NCBI RefSeq assembly: GCF_052857255.1
Contig: NC_135497.1
Location: 186,038,084 to 186,102,083, forward strand
Direction: 5' to 3'
Length of the DNA stretch: 64,000 nt
DNA from: Amblyomma americanum
Taxonomy: Eukaryota > Arthropoda > Arachnida > Ixodida > Ixodidae
Position numbers and translations under genes: made by a program. The notes below the pieces were generated by a model. The model was not told the DNA's origin and ran no database searches. It saw only the letters and a list, made by a program, of their open reading frames with translations. Positions 1-8,754 of this stretch are shown here, one piece after another (the first letter of the stretch is position 1; every line of letters starts with the position of its first letter).

Positions 1-765
1 GTCTAGTATTTCGGGGGTATCAGCTTCTCGGGCGGCTCTTTTAGCGCGGAACGTGTCCCAATCGACAAGGGTGGGGGCTCGAGCGCTACGACGTTTGGGG
101 CCAGTTGAGGTCACTATTTCCAATATGTAGTGATCGCTGCCGAAATTTTGTTGAGTGTTTATCCATGTTGGAGTGCCCGAATTTTTAGCAAAAGTCAGAT
201 CGGGAGACGTATCCCTGGAAACACTGTTACCGCAGCGGGTGGGGACTAGTGGATCTGTAAGAAGAGTCAACCCACACTGTTGTGCGGTGAGCCACAGTTT
301 TCTACCTTTAATGTCCTCCTGTGCGTAACCCCAAGCCGAGTGTTGGGCATTAAAGTCTCCCGTGAAAATGACGGGGTGATTGCCTGCGAGCTTCAGGGTC
401 GCCTGAAAAAGCGGGCCGAAGCTTGCTTTCCGTAACTTTGGGCTGCTATAGACATTCAGCACAAACAGACTGTGGTCGGGTTTCCTAGGCGGAATTAATT
501 CCACTAGCACGTGTGTGACATTTGTGACTGGGGTATCGTGCTGTAATACCGTAATATTTCGTTTGACAAGAGTCGTGACTCCAAGCGTTCCACCCCCCGA
601 TGAAAAGGATTGATACCCAGCTAGCTTGCTATTAGTTTGTGTCTCTTGTAGTGCGATTAAGTCCGGTCCGTGCCTATTGTTGAGGAATTGTTGGAGTACA
701 GCTCGTTTGCGGCTAAATCCTCGGCAGTTCCACTGCCAGATGGTGTAATTGGGTTGTGGCGCCAT
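1..765 (-). CDS. LINE ORF2, endonuclease domain (runs off left edge)
   Basis: Reading the minus strand from an ATG at 765, the frame stays open for 255 codons to the window edge. It has the order of motifs of an APE-type endonuclease of non-LTR retrotransposons: a WNCRG block near the start, LQET (catalytic Glu), GDFNAQH, SPDLTF and GSDHY near the visible end. In this family the enzyme nicks target DNA to prime reverse transcription. It starts 7 bases after the stop of the ORF1-like frame at 773-1039, which is normal LINE order. The reverse transcriptase expected next lies outside the window. The RT/RNase H portion at 1,040-2,570 is on the opposite strand, so this is probably the inverted 5' part of the same insertion. 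The frame is open but the element is rearranged, so activity is unlikely. Confidence 0.8.
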   Translation of the reverse strand, partial: MAPQPNYTIWQWNCRGFSRKRAVLQQFLNNRHGPDLIALQETQTNSKLAGYQSFSSGGGTLGVTTLVKRNITVLQHDTPVTNVTHVLVELIPPRKPDHSLFVLNVYSSPKLRKASFGPLFQATLKLAGNHPVIFTGDFNAQHSAWGYAQEDIKGRKLWLTAQQCGLTLLTDPLVPTRCGNSVSRDTSPDLTFAKNSGTPTWINTQQNFGSDHYILEIVTSTGPKRRSARAPTLVDWDTFRAKRAAREADTPEILD

Positions 766-772
766 GTTGTTG

Positions 773-1039
773 CTAGTCGGATACCGCTTCAGAAGAAGCG
801 GGTTTGCGAATTTTGTGAGGAAGGAGCCTGCTCTCTGCTTCCTGCTGCCAACTGCCTAAGTTAATTAATTCCTGCCGGTGTCTGCATAATTCTTCCATGA
901 TGGAAGTCATTGTAATCTGCACTTGAATGAGGGTGCTGTTAGTCTGCGTTTGCGCTTCTTCAATTTTGTGAATGGTGTCGGCTAGTGTTTGGCCTTCGGA
1001 CAGGGAATCGCCTGCTTTTCGCTTAGGCGGGGGTGGCAA
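773..1039 (-). CDS. LINE ORF1 C-terminal remnant, coiled-coil-like
   Basis: An 88-codon frame begins with a proline/lysine-rich stretch, then a heptad-like helix rich in Ile, Leu, Glu and Gln, and a basic tail. It sits just upstream of the endonuclease frame on the same strand, the position of ORF1 in LINEs. It is far shorter than a full ORF1 and its upstream end coincides with the strand switch near 1,030-1,040, so it is a fragment. The ATG at 1,039 may lie internal to the original ORF1. No zinc knuckle is visible. The assignment rests on position and helix character more than on a domain. Confidence 0.55.
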   Translation of the reverse strand: MPPPPKRKAGDSLSEGQTLADTIHKIEEAQTQTNSTLIQVQITMTSIMEELCRHRQELINLGSWQQEAESRLLPHKIRKPASSEAVSD

Positions 1040-2640
1040 TGATGCCGAAATCGAGGAGAGACTACAGCATGCAATAGATATCGTGGGGAACTATGTAGAC
1101 CCTAGGGGGCTGCGGTGCTCTCCAGCCAAATCTGAATTTCTCATATTCCGCAACATCAGATCCCTTGCGCAAACCCCACCGGCCATCGAACTCAGTATTC
1201 GCGGAGTCCCCATTCCTCGAGTGCCCAAAATTAAAATCTTGGGCCTAATTCTACAAGAACACGGCTTCAATGGTGACGTAATTCGGAAGCTTCAGGGAAC
1301 CTCGCAGCAAATTATGCGACTCATTCGCCGCATTAGTAACCGCCACTCGGGCTTGAAGGAAAGCAATACTCTCCGTTTAGTACAAGCCTTTGTAATAAGC
1401 CGCATAGCTGACGTATGCCCTTACCTACATCTCAAGTCAGCTAAAAAAGAAAAAGTGGAGGCCATAATCAGAAAATGCGTCAAACAGGCAGTTGGGCTAC
1501 CCATGCACACAGCGACTGAGAAAGTGTTAGGTCTCGGTCTTCATAACACCCTAAGCGAGATTATTGAAGCGGTAACCGTCTCGCAGTACGAACGACTATC
1601 GGCCACACCAACTGGCAGACACATTCTGTCCACACTAGGCATAACATACGAACGACAAGGCGGACCCACAACTGACCTTCCCAAACATATACGCCAGCTT
1701 CTGGTCATTCCTCCACTACCTCGGAACATGCACCCAGATTTCCACGCTGAACGTCGTACAGAGAGAGCCAAATCATTAGGCAAACGCTTTATTAATGATA
1801 CCTCTGTGGTATATGTAGATGCGGCAGATTCTTCGGCTGACAAGATGGTAGCTGTGGTCACCACGGAACGTGGTACACTCATAACTGGGGGCACTATACG
1901 CACTCAGCACACACATGTTGGAGAAGAAACAGCCATTGCTCTAGCCATTGTGGGATCCTCGGCAGAAACCATTGTCAGCGACTCAAAATTGGCTATACGT
2001 AACTACACGTTTGGAAGAATCTCCCCACAAGCAGCACGGATTCTGCTAAAGTATCAGCCCACGCGGCGCATTCGCCTAATCTGGACGCCTGCTCATGCTT
2101 CCCTTGCTGGTAATGAGGCGGCTCATAACCTAGCTCGAGAACTGTTCCGCCGAGCTGGGTCGGGCAGCCCACCCGCCCTATACTCTGGCAAGGACAGGTT
2201 GTTTTCTTACAGAGAAATCCTGCAGCACTAAAGGCTTGCAAGACTCAGATTCCCCCCAGCAGATAAAACGCTCTCCAAGCAACAGGCCAAAGCCTGGCGT
2301 AAACTTCAAACTAACACCTATCCAAATCCCCAATTGTGTAGCTTCTATTCGGAAGGACTCTACTCAAACAAATGCAAAAATTGTGATGCGAAAGCCGATC
2401 TAAATCATATGATCTGGAACTGCCCGCAGTCCCTACCCGCGAGTCACTTCATTACCGACTCTGCTCATTGGGAGGCTCTATTGCTCAGCCCCGACCCGGG
2501 GATACAGATCAAGCTCCTCCAGCTGGCTGAAGACGCCGCCGCTGCCCAAGGGATAGCGGCCGCCGTTTAAGCGGGGGGCGACTTCGTGTCGCTCCTCTAT
2601 ATCCGCTGGAAATAAAGTTTCACAACCAACCAACCAATCT
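1040..2640 (+). pseudogene. LINE ORF2 3' part: RT end, RNase H, zinc knuckle, 3' tail
   Basis: The plus-strand frame from about 1,040 reads through the C-terminal end of a reverse transcriptase and then an RNase H domain. RNase H motifs are YVDAAD (first Asp, about 1,810), a GEET block (Glu), SDSKLAI (Asp) and WTPAH...GNEAAH. RNase H points to the I/R1-like groups of LINEs. A TAA at 2,229-2,231 interrupts the frame, which then continues without shift to a C-x2-C...H...C knuckle (about 2,370-2,430) and a final TAA at 2,568-2,570. The 3' end has an AATAAA near 2,610 and a short CAAC/AACC repeat tail. The 5' end joins abruptly to an inverted endonuclease part of probably the same element. One nonsense codon and the inversion make it defective. 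Confidence 0.8.
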
Positions 2641-3735
2641 CTAAAGCTCGAAATGCCCTGCCCACGGAATCCCGCATGAACCGCGCGCCAAAAGACACAC
2701 GCTACCACGCAGGTGACTGTAGCGTGGCGATTAGATTCCGGAAGCGGGCAATTCGGACAGGTACTGGAGCGTAAAACACCCCACCGCTCTAGCCGATCAC
2801 AAGTAGGCCTCACTGCCCACCAAAGTTTCCAAAGTCGCGTAGATGGTCTGGGAGAGGCGTCGACGCTATACGCGCCCATTGAACCCGGCGCATCGGTGAG
2901 CGGCGAGCCGCCGGCACAACAGGCAACAACAGCGAGCCCATAATGTCCACCACACGGTCTGCAACGATGTTGACATCAGGTGCTACTGCGCTTACATGTC
3001 TGAAAAAGGCCACTGACGCAGCATAGAAAGCGGTAGGCTGCTCTGATTGAGGTCCATGATTAACAGGGGCCGAGGGATCCAAAAAGCGCAAAAAAGGGCC
3101 CAAAAGTACCGCGCTAGGGTTCGCGCCGGAGACGCGTCCCCCAGCAGGATACGCAAAATGCACTTCAAAGCTAACAGCGAGGACGTGACGGACAAAGTTG
3201 GAAAGGCAAAACCAACTCTCTCCCGTGGTTGTCCAAGAACAGCACAAGCCAAAAGCTCGGTTCCGCCTGACCAAAAAAAGAAAAAAAACTGTAGTCTGCA
3301 CCCACCTTATGACGCGCAGGTGTGGTTTAACTATGTGGCAAATGTACTAGAAGGCACCCAGCACGACCGACTGAGCCAGGTAGCGCCTCTCAAGCGGAGG
3401 CACGTCAAATGCCTGTGCCCTCCGCACACGAGCTGTAATGCCTTCTACGACCGAAAACCACATACTGTCCCATATTCCAGCACAGTCGTTGGTCCCGCTT
3501 AAAATGCGCATCTGCGCACACCACTGCAAAGGTATCGCACATGTAATACGTCTCTGAGGAGACCCCAGAAAATAAGTAATGACTCTTCGAATAATTAAGA
3601 GCAGTACCCGACAAGGAAGCGCACTCACGAAAATCGCGTAAAGCTTCGAGCACGCTGCGTTCATCAGCTAAGAATAAAGGGGACGCGTACTGCCTCACTG
3701 CCTGGCAACGCCAGAACTGGGTTGAAGAGAAGTTT
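2641..3735 (-). pseudogene. Decayed second LINE, RT C-terminal region
   Basis: Several overlapping minus-strand frames between 3,700 and 2,480 read like successive pieces of a LINE polyprotein. One piece at 3,698-3,405 carries a DERSVLEALRDF...SGTALNYSKS segment, as found just after the catalytic core of LINE reverse transcriptases. Downstream pieces include a PLERRYLAQSVVLGAF block. At 2,780-2,650 there is a CPNC...H...C...FW pattern typical of the LINE C-terminus. The pieces are in different frames, so frameshifts have destroyed the gene. It differs in sequence from the LINE at 1-2,640, so it belongs to another family. The family name cannot be given from the sequence alone. Confidence 0.55.
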
Positions 3736-3760
3736 ATTTACCACGGGCCTGAAAGGGACT

Positions 3761-3926
3761 GGTATCCCTCGCAAAAACAAAGGCACAGAACGGCGACTAA
3801 TGTCGCCCAGACAGCACTGGGAGTAGCAGATATTGAATCGGGTGGTATCCCTCGCGAAAACAAAGGCACAGAACGGCGACTAATGTCGCCCAAACAGCAC
3901 TGGGAGTAGCAGATATTGAATCGGGT
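3761..3926. repeat. Tandem duplication, 83 bp x 2
   Basis: Unit 3,761-3,843 is repeated at 3,844-3,926 with only two or so base differences. Both start GGTATCCCTCG and end ATCGGGT. It lies just 3' of the decayed LINE and may be part of its 3' UTR. Confidence 0.85.
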
Positions 3927-4180
3927 ATCAGACTCAAGCCTTTCACTAGGGAATGCCTTCCTATCCAACGTTCAAAGTTGTACCGGGATAAGCTTTAAAT
4001 ATAGAACCTGCAATTACAAAAGCTAAATGAAAGCGTCTTTGCCGCTGATACTTACGCTGCGCTCTACATACTGCACCAGAATTTTAGTTTACTTGCATAT
4101 TTACCTTGACTGGCAAGTTGTCACGTGCAATTTCTTTTGCTTTGCACTTGAAGTTCAGCCACTGCCGCGGCAATCTGAAT

Positions 4181-4551
4181 TTTCTGCCTGCTGTCCTTTA
4201 TTTCCGCTGCCCCAGCTCAGGTGCTTAAGTATCGATGGCAGATGCCGGGGCTAGCAAAAATCTTTTCCTTCGTTTTTACTATTATTTTTAATAAAACCAC
4301 TACCACCACCACCACCATTTTCGCCGAGTTGTCAAGATCACTCAGAGAGGGCGCAAGGCGATAAGCGTGGTTTGAGAGTCGTGAATAAAGTCACAGGAAC
4401 TATGAAGGTAGTATGGTGGTGGTGGTAGTAGTGATTTCTTTATTAAAATAATAGTAAAAAGGAAGAAAAATATTTTTGCTAGCCCCGGCATCTGCCATCA
4501 ATACTAAAGCACCTGAGCTGGGGCAGCGGAAATAAATGATAGCAGGCAGAA
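4181..4551. repeat. Inverted repeat (foldback), about 135-bp arms
   Basis: The left arm 4,181-4,317 matches the reverse complement of 4,413-4,551 with scattered mismatches and small indels. Shared landmarks are CTGCCCCAGCTCAGGTGCTT, GGCAGATGCCGGGGCTAGCA and a CCACCACCA run at the inner end. The loop is about 95 bases. It could be a MITE-like foldback element or two copies of one small repeat inserted in opposite orientation. No flanking target duplication was identified. Confidence 0.8.
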
Positions 4552-4594
4552 TGGAGAAATGAAATGAAAAAGATGAGGACACAAGAATATTGAA

Positions 4595-4890
4595 ATTTGG
4601 TTTTTGTGGAAAGGAAATGGCGCAGTATCAGTCTCATATGTCGGCGGGCACCTGAACCGCATCGTAAGGGAAAGGATTAAGGAGGGAGTGAAAGAAGAAA
4701 GAGGTGCCGTAGTGGAGGGCTTCGGAATAATTTCGACCACCTGGGGATCTTTAACGTGCACTGACAACGCACAGCACACGGGCGCCTTAGCGTTTCGCCT
4801 CCATCGAAACGCAGCCGCCGCGGTCGGGTTCGAACCTGGGAACTGCGGCTCAGTAGTCGAGCGCCCTAACCACTGAACCACCGCAGCGGG
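4595..4890 (-). mobile_element. tRNA-headed SINE, Ruka-like
   Basis: Read on the minus strand, the element begins with a tRNA-like head with a GGTTCAGTGGTTAGGGC A-box-like part and a GGTTCGAACCC B-box-like part. It continues with the family's body and ends in the CCATTTCC...CAAAAACCAA tail. It is more diverged than the other full-length copies. Confidence 0.85.
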
Positions 4891-5222
4891 GGGGCGGGGG
4901 GGGGAACTATGAATGTACCGCAGCTGTTTTCTCTTTGCCGCCCCGCCGCCTACTGGAGAGTTGCTATCACGTGATTTTTACGCGCCGCCATGGACGGTCC
5001 TCGGAGCCGACGGGTAGAGGTGTGCGCCGTGTCGGTGTCGAACACCGGCGGCGGCGACGGCGCCGGTGGCGTGGAAAGCTGAACCACAGATTTAAAAGCT
5101 ATTTCGCTACAGCCTTCTTTGCTAAACTGGTTCAAATTTTAAGGCTTTGCGCGCCATGTAAGTGCTGAGAAGACAGAATACAAAGGGGTTGAAGGGTGAC
5201 AGAAATGCAAAATGTTCTGTAA

Positions 5223-5536
5223 TAATAATAATTGGTTTTTGGGGGAAAGGAAATGGCGCAGTATCTGTCTCATATATCGTTGGACACCTGAACCGCGCCG
5301 TAAGGGAAGGGATAAAGGAGGGAGTGAAAGAAGAAAGGAAGAAGAGGTGCCGTAGTGGAGGGCTCCGGAATAATTTCGACCCCCCGGGGATCTTTAACGT
5401 GCACTGACATCGCACAGCACATGGGCGCCTTAGCGTTTTTCCTCCATAAAAACGCAGCCGCCGCGGTCGGGTTCGAACCCGGGAACTCCGGATCAGTAGT
5501 CGAGCGCCCTAACCACTGAGCCACCGCGGCGGGGCA
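5223..5536 (-). mobile_element. Full-length Ruka-like SINE with 15-bp target duplication
   Basis: This is a complete minus-strand copy: tRNA-like head at the right, with A and B boxes of RNA polymerase III, and a short TTATTATTA tail at the left. The 15 bases CAAAATGTTCTGTAA at 5,208-5,222 recur exactly at 5,537-5,551, which is the target-site duplication of LINE-assisted insertion. Confidence 0.92.
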
Positions 5537-5551
5537 CAAAATGTTCTGTAA

Positions 5552-6190
5552 ATCTTTGTTTCTTTAGGCGCCATATTAAAAAAATTACGCACATATCTTA
5601 AGCGCGTATGTTGTGTTTATATATGTCTTGCTTCACGAACGTGCAGAACCTTTCTTCTTTTCTGCGTCGTAGTCGCAATTGTTTTCTTGTTTTGCTATCC
5701 CTCAGTTATTTTTCCTTTGCTCATAGTCAGTCAATTCGTCTAGAATTGCTAAGCCCGCACCGACTCACGTGACACTCGATATGTTAATCGTACTTCCACT
5801 TGTTATGAATGAGATTGTATTTATACATTATATATTATTTATGTAAAAAGAAACAGACCTCTTCTAGGACCAACTTTTGCTTGGTTCAGCCCTTTATCTG
5901 TCAACGAATCAGTAGATGTTATAACGCAAACGTTTCCGACTGGACAGCTTGCGAAATCGCTTGTTTTGAATTTAATCACCATTTGTTTAAAGTAGTTTTT
6001 TTATAACGGCCTTTCCCAGAATAAAAAACAAGAATTAAAATACTTGCAGCAGGCAAACATTTTTCCAGGTGAGATATGTTATGATTTGTTGATGCCGTTT
6101 TCGGACATATCGCCGATTCCATCCGCAGCCACAGTGCCCATGCCATCAAGTCGTGATTCCGATGTTCCGAGACCGTTGTTTCTTCTTGTT
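5552..6190. other. No recognisable feature
   Basis: This is AT-rich sequence. No long frame, no splice-supported exon and no repeat family was recognised here. Confidence 0.6.
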
Positions 6191-6330
6191 AAAAAAAATG
6201 GTTTTGAGGAAAGGAAACGGCGCAATAACTGTCTCACTTATCTCGGTGGACAGCCGAACCGCGCCATAAAGCAAGGGATAAAGTTGGGAGTGAAAGAAGA
6301 AAGGAAGGAAGAAATGTCGTAGTGTTCGGC
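6191..6330 (-). mobile_element. Truncated, diverged SINE 3' part
   Basis: The minus strand matches the 3' body of the SINE family (the GGTTTTGAGGAAAGGAAA block, a GGACA...GAACCGCGCC block, then the GTGAAAGAAGAAAGGA block). The tRNA-like head is absent. A related variant tail recurs in the tandem unit near 24,583. Confidence 0.7.
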
Positions 6331-7508
6331 TCGGTCGCCGGCCGCCGCGACTACTCGATTAAAATCGGCAGCCGGACGTACTACTGCTTGGCGCGGCGTC
6401 GTGAGCTGCTGCTGGCGTTGCAATCTGTAAATAAAGCGATGTGCGGTGGCAATTCTTTTCCGCTTTTACGGGGGTACCCGAATTGCTGGCATCGAGATTC
6501 GTGACAGTTGCGCTGAAAAGCACAACGCCGTGCTCGGGCCGTATTGCCCCGAATCAGAACTAACTGACATTCCTTTACTGTTGAAGAATATTTGGCTCGG
6601 CCGCCGCAACGCCGTGGTCGTGCCGTATTGCTCAGAATCAGAGCCGACACGCCTTACAACAGTAATATACCCCGACCCTATAGTCGTCGTCGGGCTGACT
6701 CGCGCGCGTAACTCGATCTTAGGCTGGTGCTCCTTGTCACGTTTAACTGCAGTCATAGACTGTAAGACAGCAGCTTATAACTGTTTTTCTAGCAGTGCTA
6801 CATTCTCTGTTCGGCGAAGTGGCTGCCTGTCTGGAATCGTGGAGCCGTGTGAAGTACGTACGCACAGCTACTTTATAAGTTTTGAAGACTGTCACATAAG
6901 TTCTAATAGTTCACAATGAAAAAAGCATAGGCATGCGAGGAAACAGTGGTAAAGTAGAACCAGAATTTTCCGGCAATTTATCAGAAGAAACAATAGTAAT
7001 TATTTCTTTCCATCAAGTAAAAGATCAGTGTGTGGCATAAGTCGTAACCGAAACTCCTGTACGTGCCCGGCGGGTCCAAACTCAATTTGCATGTATCCGG
7101 CTTTCGTAAGTCCGCTGCTGCTGCGGCCGAACATGTTTGCAAAGGAAAATTCGATGTGCACAAGGAAGCGGGCGAACATCACGGCGCTGACCGCACCCGC
7201 GATCGATCAGTGTATATCGCCAGCATGGGCAGCGGTGGCGGCACAGAACGCCGAGCCGTCCGGCCGCCGATTTGAGTAACGTGACTACGACGAGAAAGCA
7301 GTCTTCGTGACCGCCTGTGAGCCATGCTTGGCGCCGTAGTAGGGGGCACGGGCTCGACAGCCAGCAGCCGAACCCGAACAGTCTTCGTCGAGCACGCGCC
7401 GCCACCGCCGCTGAGGGCGCTAAGGTCGCGTCGTGCGCATACCTTTTCCGGTTCAAGATCACGACGTCGTGCGCACAGACCGAGTCATAACAGACATTCA
7501 TTTTGCAG
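6331..7508. other. Unassigned; contains an imperfect internal repeat
   Basis: No convincing gene is seen. Segments near 6,517-6,573 and 6,603-6,660 resemble each other (both contain CAACGCCGTG, GCCGTATTGC and GAATCAGA). Upstream exons of the Harbinger transposase that begins at 7,509 may once have lain here, but none could be identified. Confidence 0.5.
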
Positions 7509-7960
7509 GCTGTGCATTTCAAAGGGGCTGCCCTCCACAACTGCGGGGGGTTCATAGACGGAACCGCCAGAGCTATCAGCAGGCCGTCAACTAGCTAAAA
7601 GCTGTTCTTCTCTGGACACAAACGCATACACGCTGTCAAGTGCCAGTCCATCATGTGCCCGAACGGCGTCATATGCCAGCTTAGCGGGCCATTCTTCGGT
7701 AGCCGGCATGACGCTGGTGAGTTCATTGTTCAGCTTTTTTGGCATGGCTTGAGCACAACTGACTTTTGTAGTGGAAGGAAACAGCAATTTAACACGCTTA
7801 CTTGTTTACATGTCTTTCAGGCTTCCTGCAGAAAAGCAAGACGTACGAAAAACTGCAAAAGCTAGTGCAAGGGCACAGCTACTGCCGGTATGGGGACCCT
7901 GCCTACTTCGGCCTTGAGCCGCCAAGCTTAGAAACATACCTCACCCCACAGCACCATTAA
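7509..7960 (+). pseudogene. PIF/Harbinger transposase, dead remnant
   Basis: Two exon-like pieces fit one frame: 7,509-7,716 (after TTTTGCAG) and 7,821-7,960 (after GTCTTTCAG), with a GTGAGT donor at 7,717. The product contains the transposase landmarks FIDGTAR (first catalytic Asp), SGHKRIHAVKCQS, GPFFGSRHDAG and YGDPAY (second Asp region), the fold of DDE_Tnp_4-type Harbinger nucleases. A TAA at 7,596-7,598 interrupts exon one where this family normally has Gln. The usual CWGF before the first Asp reads CGGF. Directly after GDPAY comes a segment like the family's very C-terminus (PPSLETYL), so the block that should carry the catalytic Glu appears deleted. The N-terminal exons are missing. 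It converges on the Myb/SANT-like gene at 8,755-13,333, and Harbinger elements normally encode such a pair. Confidence 0.75.
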
Positions 7961-8754
7961 TGGCTGCGTGAAGAGCGCATAAGGTAAATAGCATGAAACT
8001 TGACCTCAGACATTCAGAGCAATGCGGTTTGCTGTAGTGGCATTACTTCGGTTGGTGCATCTTTTATGAATTATAAGCGGAACTTCAAAAATTTGTTTAC
8101 TAAACACTTCCAGCCCTGTAGAGGGGGACTGTGGGCCTTCGTGAAGCTGCCATTTACGAGCAGCTTTTATGCACAACCTCCTTCATCATCCCGATGGAAA
8201 TAAAGAATATTATTAGTATAATAAGCAGCACAAGATCAATTTAAGCCATAGCAGCTCTTCCTTCCACCCTCTGGCTGCACATTTCTATGCATTTTTCTTG
8301 TTTTCAGATTTTCATGCACTAGCGTTTTAGTCTTGCTCTCTTTATTGGACCGGAAAAAGGTTTGCACAATTGGCATGTTGCTTGGACTGCGCATGCTAGT
8401 AAGTCGAGACAGCCATTTCTATATAGCTGCCTCTTGTACAATAAGTCTTGTACAGTGAGGCGGTAACTGCAATCCTGTCAGGGTACTGTTTTCATTATTG
8501 TGCAAGTGATTCATAGCGAACACAGACATAAGCTTTCCTTACAGTGCCAACATGCAGCAGCACTTTAAGAGCTCCCTGCACCATGCACCACTTCCTTGTA
8601 CTGTTAATGATCATGTAATTTATAGCGTGGAACTTTATAATGGTAGGGTAAAATGCATTCTATACCCTTCTGAATACGAAAGCCCCAGGTTTCAGGTATG
8701 CATGACAACACAGCCATTATTTCTGGGTGGACAAACGTGATGCACCGCAGTATT
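7961..8754. other. Intergenic; likely 3' UTR of the minus-strand gene
   Basis: No coding frame is supported. On the minus strand an AATAAA signal lies at 8,346-8,341, about 410 bases after the Myb-like gene's stop, so much of this stretch is probably its 3' UTR. Confidence 0.45.

Noticed and set aside
3047..3502. 151-codon plus-strand frame
   Set aside because: It is the antisense of the decayed LINE on the minus strand.
4935..5168. GC-rich ATG-containing stretch as a gene start
   Set aside because: The frame is short, Arg-rich and flanked by two SINEs, with no splice or domain support.
7082..7555. 157-codon minus-strand frame
   Set aside because: It overlaps the Harbinger exon on the other strand and has Arg/Cys-rich, low-similarity composition without domain motifs.
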